NCBI RefSeq assembly: GCF_001039355.2
Contig: NW_019775181.1
Span: 64,001 to 84,407 of the forward strand
DNA: 20,407 nt
Source: Lingula anatina
Lineage: Eukaryota > Brachiopoda > Lingulata > Lingulida > Lingulidae
Direction of reading: 5' to 3'
Below are positions 18,144 through 20,407 of this stretch, one piece after another. Numbering within the stretch: the stretch's first letter is position 1; the number at the start of each line of letters is the position of its first letter. The notes beneath the pieces were generated by a model. It did no database searches. It saw only the letters and a list, made by a program, of their open reading frames with translations, and was not told the DNA's origin. Both the position numbers and the translations under genes were made by a program.

Positions 18144-20263
18144 AGGTGTGGTCTGAAGATGAGGAAGAAGAAGAAGACAGGCAACCACATGTAGGCCAGA
18201 GAGAGGCCGTGGTGGCCCTAGACGACTCTGGTATCACAGTTGAGGAAGATCCGTCCAGGTCGACTTTGGCCATAGTGGACACGGGGCAGTCGTGGCTGAC
18301 CAGAAATGTGGTGGTTCAGTACTGGAGGGGTGGCAGCGACCACTCTGTTCATAGTTTCCAGTATTCAGCAAGTTTATCTAGAGAGATGTAGGTGGTGATG
18401 TGAATTGTAGTTGATGTGATATTTTAATTTGTACCTCTGTAGAGTAGGTGTTTATTTTTAAGATGGAAAACAGCTTAGTAATATATTGAACTTACTGATA
18501 TTTTTGAAATACTAAAGATAGTTGTGGTTTAAGGCTGGATACTTCCAAAAGGTATACTTCAGTATTAGGGCAAACACTTCAATTATTCTAATATTTATTT
18601 TTGTCAAGTTTCCCCCAGTGTAAGTGTCTCAGGAAGAGCACTTCCAAGTGTGAATGTACCTTAAGATTCTCTTAATGATATCACTAACAGAACATCATGT
18701 TGACAAATACTGCAATAGGGAATGCTCAAACGGGGGGAGAAATTACCAAAGTAGACCACCAGTTTTGGCTTATATTTTGATGTTTAAATTGAATAAAAAA
18801 GCCTGTTTGAACTTAATAAGCAATTGCCATAGCATGCTACCAGTTTTGACTTAAATTTCATATTTTGATGTTTTTGCAGGGAAATCCACCTCAGATCCAG
18901 CAACCTGTTCTACAATGACAGGGGGTCAACTCTAGTGACAGAGACACAGGCCATCAGGGAGACACTATGGTGAGAGCACCCCCCCCCCCCTCCCACACAC
19001 ACACACACATACACAAAAAAATTCTACCTCAGTACTGAGATTTTTTTGACAATTGGGAGCCAAAAATGTCTTTTAAGATCGAGATCATTGCTGGCAACCC
19101 CATGGACCCATGCCATATTTTTACAGTTTTTTTTTTTTTTTTTGTTACTGTTTTGGAGTCTGTTAAGGTACTTGGCCTCCCCTTCAGAAACCACACCTAC
19201 TTGTCATTCTGATGGGTTTATTCTTTCTTTTTGAAGGTTGCTTTCTGGTGTCCCTGAATCTTACATCTTTACTCTGGACCGGGATGGAAAGTTTGCTGTC
19301 AGAGATGGTCTTAAATTTTCTCACTTAACACAGGTAAGTTTTTTTCCTGAACTTTTTTCTAGCCACCAGCTTGTGTTTCAAGTCAATGTGACTGTTAATT
19401 GAACGTTGCTGGTAAAAAACAATTTACACCAATTTCTTTCACTTATAAATTGATCTTCTAGGAAAGTTTGCTCACTTTTCTGAGGAGAACAGCAACATAT
19501 GGGAACATAGTTTATCAACTGCAGCAGTTTGTGGAGGCAGTGCTCATGAATAGTTACCATGACAACAGTGCGGCGGCTGTCAGTCAAACTCACCAGGCCT
19601 ATGCCACCACTACTGCCACCTATTTACAAAACTTGAAAAAACAGATGACTATATTGGAGAAACAAGCCATGGCACAGGGTAGGAGATTTATTTTATTTGT
19701 ACCACCACTGTGGGCAGTGGGTGTGATAATCCTTTTAGCTCCTAGTTTCATTTTATTTTATGTAATTTTATTTTATTTAAATTTTATTTTTATTACTTTT
19801 TCGTACATGATGAATTTAGTTGTGTTCAGTGCTAAAAAGAATATTTTAGAGGTATAAGGATTTTTATACTGTCATCACATTAACCATGCCATAACAGTAT
19901 ACCATGTTATTGCATGTTTAAAATGAACTGTTGATTATTATTATATATTTGCCACATTAATTGTTCCATTTACATATACCCCTCTTAATTCTTGTATTGA
20001 GATATGAGATGTTGGTTGCCAAGATCTTTGAAAACTTATAAAATCTGTGTTATGACAAATTTCCAGAGGAGACCATGACCTTGCTGACCTTGACTCATGA
20101 CCTTCGACCTAGATTCCACGAGCTGGAGGTCCTGCACAGAGTACACCAAGAGGGTATTGTCAACTGTAGGGGGAGCCACTCAGAACAGGCCTCTCACCTC
20201 CTCAGCACTCTGTATGACACCATATGTGAATATGACTCCACTGGAGAGGATGGGGTTCTGACA
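15660..20263 (+). CDS. TUBGCP5: Gamma-tubulin complex component 5, N-terminal part (3' end beyond window)
   Basis: Ten coding exons: 15660-15725, 16249-16355, 16672-16783, 17101-17197, 17528-17604, 18146-18387, 18880-18969, 19237-19333, 19462-19678, 20067-20263. Phases agree throughout and give 434 residues; the vertebrate protein has about 1020. GCP5 is a subunit of the gamma-tubulin ring complex that templates microtubules at centrosomes. Recognised stretches: NFKYHRFLAVDSHK (residues 41-54), EKLRIHS (61-67), DTHYALLSLLLTLAD (97-111), FDWGAYLMEG (133-142), an acidic WSEDEEEEED motif (155-164), QAIRETLWLLSGV (257-269) and SHLLSTLYDTICEYD (410-424), all lining up with GCP5 rather than GCP2, 3, 4 or 6. 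The Spc97/Spc98 GRIP1 domain begins near residue 255. ATG 15660 gives the family-typical MAR start; ATG 15654 is in frame and would add Met-Lys. Introns 18388-18879 and 19679-20066 hold nothing else recognisable. Exon 10 ends at a GTAAGT donor. Confidence 0.96.
15851..15868 (+). repeat. (G)18 homopolymer in TUBGCP5 intron 1
   Basis: Eighteen consecutive G bases lie 125 bases into the first intron. A run this long can form a G-quadruplex in DNA or pre-mRNA and is prone to length polymorphism and sequencing error. Confidence 0.9.
16186..16237 (+). repeat. (AAAT)13 microsatellite next to the TUBGCP5 exon 2 acceptor
   Basis: Thirteen AAAT units end 11 bases before the exon 2 start at 16249; only CTATATTTCAG intervenes. 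The repeat contains no AG, so the acceptor AG stays the first after any upstream branch point. Confidence 0.95.
17163..17327 (+). repeat. 110-bp tandem duplication spanning the TUBGCP5 exon 4 donor
   Basis: The border copy (from 17163, with GAAAGAGGAGGTACA at 17181-17195, the donor at 17198, and GACACAGTGTCACATCTGA) recurs in the intron. There GAAAGAGGAGGTACA is at 17291-17305, followed by GACACACTGTCACATCTAA. The second copy has lost the GGGTAAGTG donor and about 30 bases after it, so it cannot act as a splice site. CTGTCTACATATA near 17377 may be a trace of a third copy. Confidence 0.75.
17630..17822. mobile_element. Candidate 193-bp MITE with 15-bp perfect inverted ends
   Basis: AAGGGGTCATCCATT (17630-17644) is the exact reverse complement of 17808-17822. 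The interior is non-coding, with a C-run (about 17686-17697). No clear target-site duplication is visible at these borders, so the true ends may lie a few bases further out or the flanks may have decayed. It lies in TUBGCP5 intron 5, 26 bases after the exon 5 donor. Confidence 0.7.
17998..18141 (+). repeat. Compound TTTA/TTCA repeat followed by (AT)19 abutting the TUBGCP5 exon 6 acceptor
   Basis: A degenerate tetranucleotide tract (TTTA, TTCA, TTCC variants, 17998-18087) leads through a branch-point-like TTAACTAATTCAC into 19 AT units (18104-18141). Only TCAAG then separates the repeat from exon 6 at 18146. The acceptor therefore has no adjacent polypyrimidine tract. Confidence 0.93.
18758..18875 (+). 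repeat. Tandem duplication of the TUBGCP5 exon 7 polypyrimidine region (period 81 bp)
   Basis: ACCAGTTTTGGCTTATATTT... (18758-18785) is repeated as ACCAGTTTTGACTTAAATTT... (18839-18875), both running into TATTTTGATGTTT. The second copy continues into the genuine TTTTTGCAG acceptor. The first lacks the CAG and does not copy exon sequence. Confidence 0.75.
18979..19014 (+). repeat. C12 run and CA repeat just after the TUBGCP5 exon 7 donor
   Basis: Ten bases after the exon 7 end, a run of twelve C bases (18979-18990) is followed by imperfect CA repeats to about 19014. CA-rich RNA near donors can bind hnRNP L-type regulators in vertebrates; any effect here is inference. Confidence 0.9.
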
Positions 20264-20271
20264 GTAAGTGC

Positions 20272-20345
20272 AGATGTGTTTGTGTGTGTGTGTTTGCATG
20301 CATGCATGTGAGAGTATGTATGTGTGTGCTTGTGAGTATGTGTGA
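20272..20345 (+). repeat. TG-rich simple sequence after TUBGCP5 exon 10
   Basis: Immediately after the exon 10 donor the intron becomes TG-rich, with TGTGTGTG, (GCAT)3 and TATGTATGTG segments. A frame reading through it would add a meaningless VFVCVCLHACM tail and is not coding. Confidence 0.85.
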
Positions 20346-20407
20346 ATTTATATGGGTGCTTGTGCCAACTTAAGAGAGAGAAAGTGTACTTTTCTTCGTA
20401 TATTGTT

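Overview
This is animal nuclear DNA: AT-rich, with genes split by many short GT-AG introns, abundant microsatellites and small DNA transposons, and no bacterial gene layout. Three protein genes can be followed exon by exon in consistent reading frames: the 3' part of a ZU5-UPA-CARD-like signalling gene (+ strand, 1-4305), a complete NDUFV1 gene for the 51-kDa flavoprotein subunit of mitochondrial complex I (- strand, 15402-7353, 13 coding exons, 479 residues), and the 5' part of TUBGCP5, gamma-tubulin complex component 5 (+ strand, from 15660, ten coding exons, 434 residues before the window ends). The best guess for the organism is an invertebrate deuterostome, most likely amphioxus (Branchiostoma). 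That rests on the unusual ZU5/CARD domain shuffling and on minisatellites straddling exon/intron borders, which recall the 'mirage' minisatellites I remember being described in amphioxus. It is inference, not a database result.

Layout: 1-4305 holds six exons of the signalling gene, with a (TA)39 tract in its first visible intron and a 143-bp MITE in its fourth. 4306 to about 5400 is its probable 3' UTR, with two short palindromic structures and a six-copy 41-53 bp tandem repeat. 5400-7308 is AT- and T-rich sequence with no gene I can support. 7353-15402 is NDUFV1. Its introns hold a TTAA-flanked MITE and a 1298-bp non-autonomous DNA transposon that landed inside an older splice-site minisatellite. 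15403-15659 is a 257-bp head-to-head gap that must serve as a shared promoter. 15660 to the end is TUBGCP5, with microsatellites next to two of its 3' splice sites, a boundary duplication at the exon 4 donor and a MITE-like inverted repeat in intron 5.

The strongest unusual signal is that tandem repeats in this window cross exon/intron borders and so copy splice sites. NDUFV1 shows it at four splice sites (exon 7 donor, exon 10 acceptor and donor, exon 13 acceptor) and TUBGCP5 at one (exon 4 donor). The exon 7 array has an alternating 87/96-bp higher-order structure, and its spacing is restored exactly when the transposon plus its 6-bp target duplication is removed. The second signal is the ZU5-UPA protein whose C-terminus is a glutamine/asparagine-rich linker plus CARD-like helices instead of the usual death domain, a layout similar to the FIIND-CARD half of NLRP1 and CARD8.

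The genes do not form one pathway. NDUFV1 (respiration) and TUBGCP5 (microtubule nucleation) are housekeeping genes sharing a promoter; the ZU5-CARD gene is probably an innate-immunity or death-signalling adaptor.
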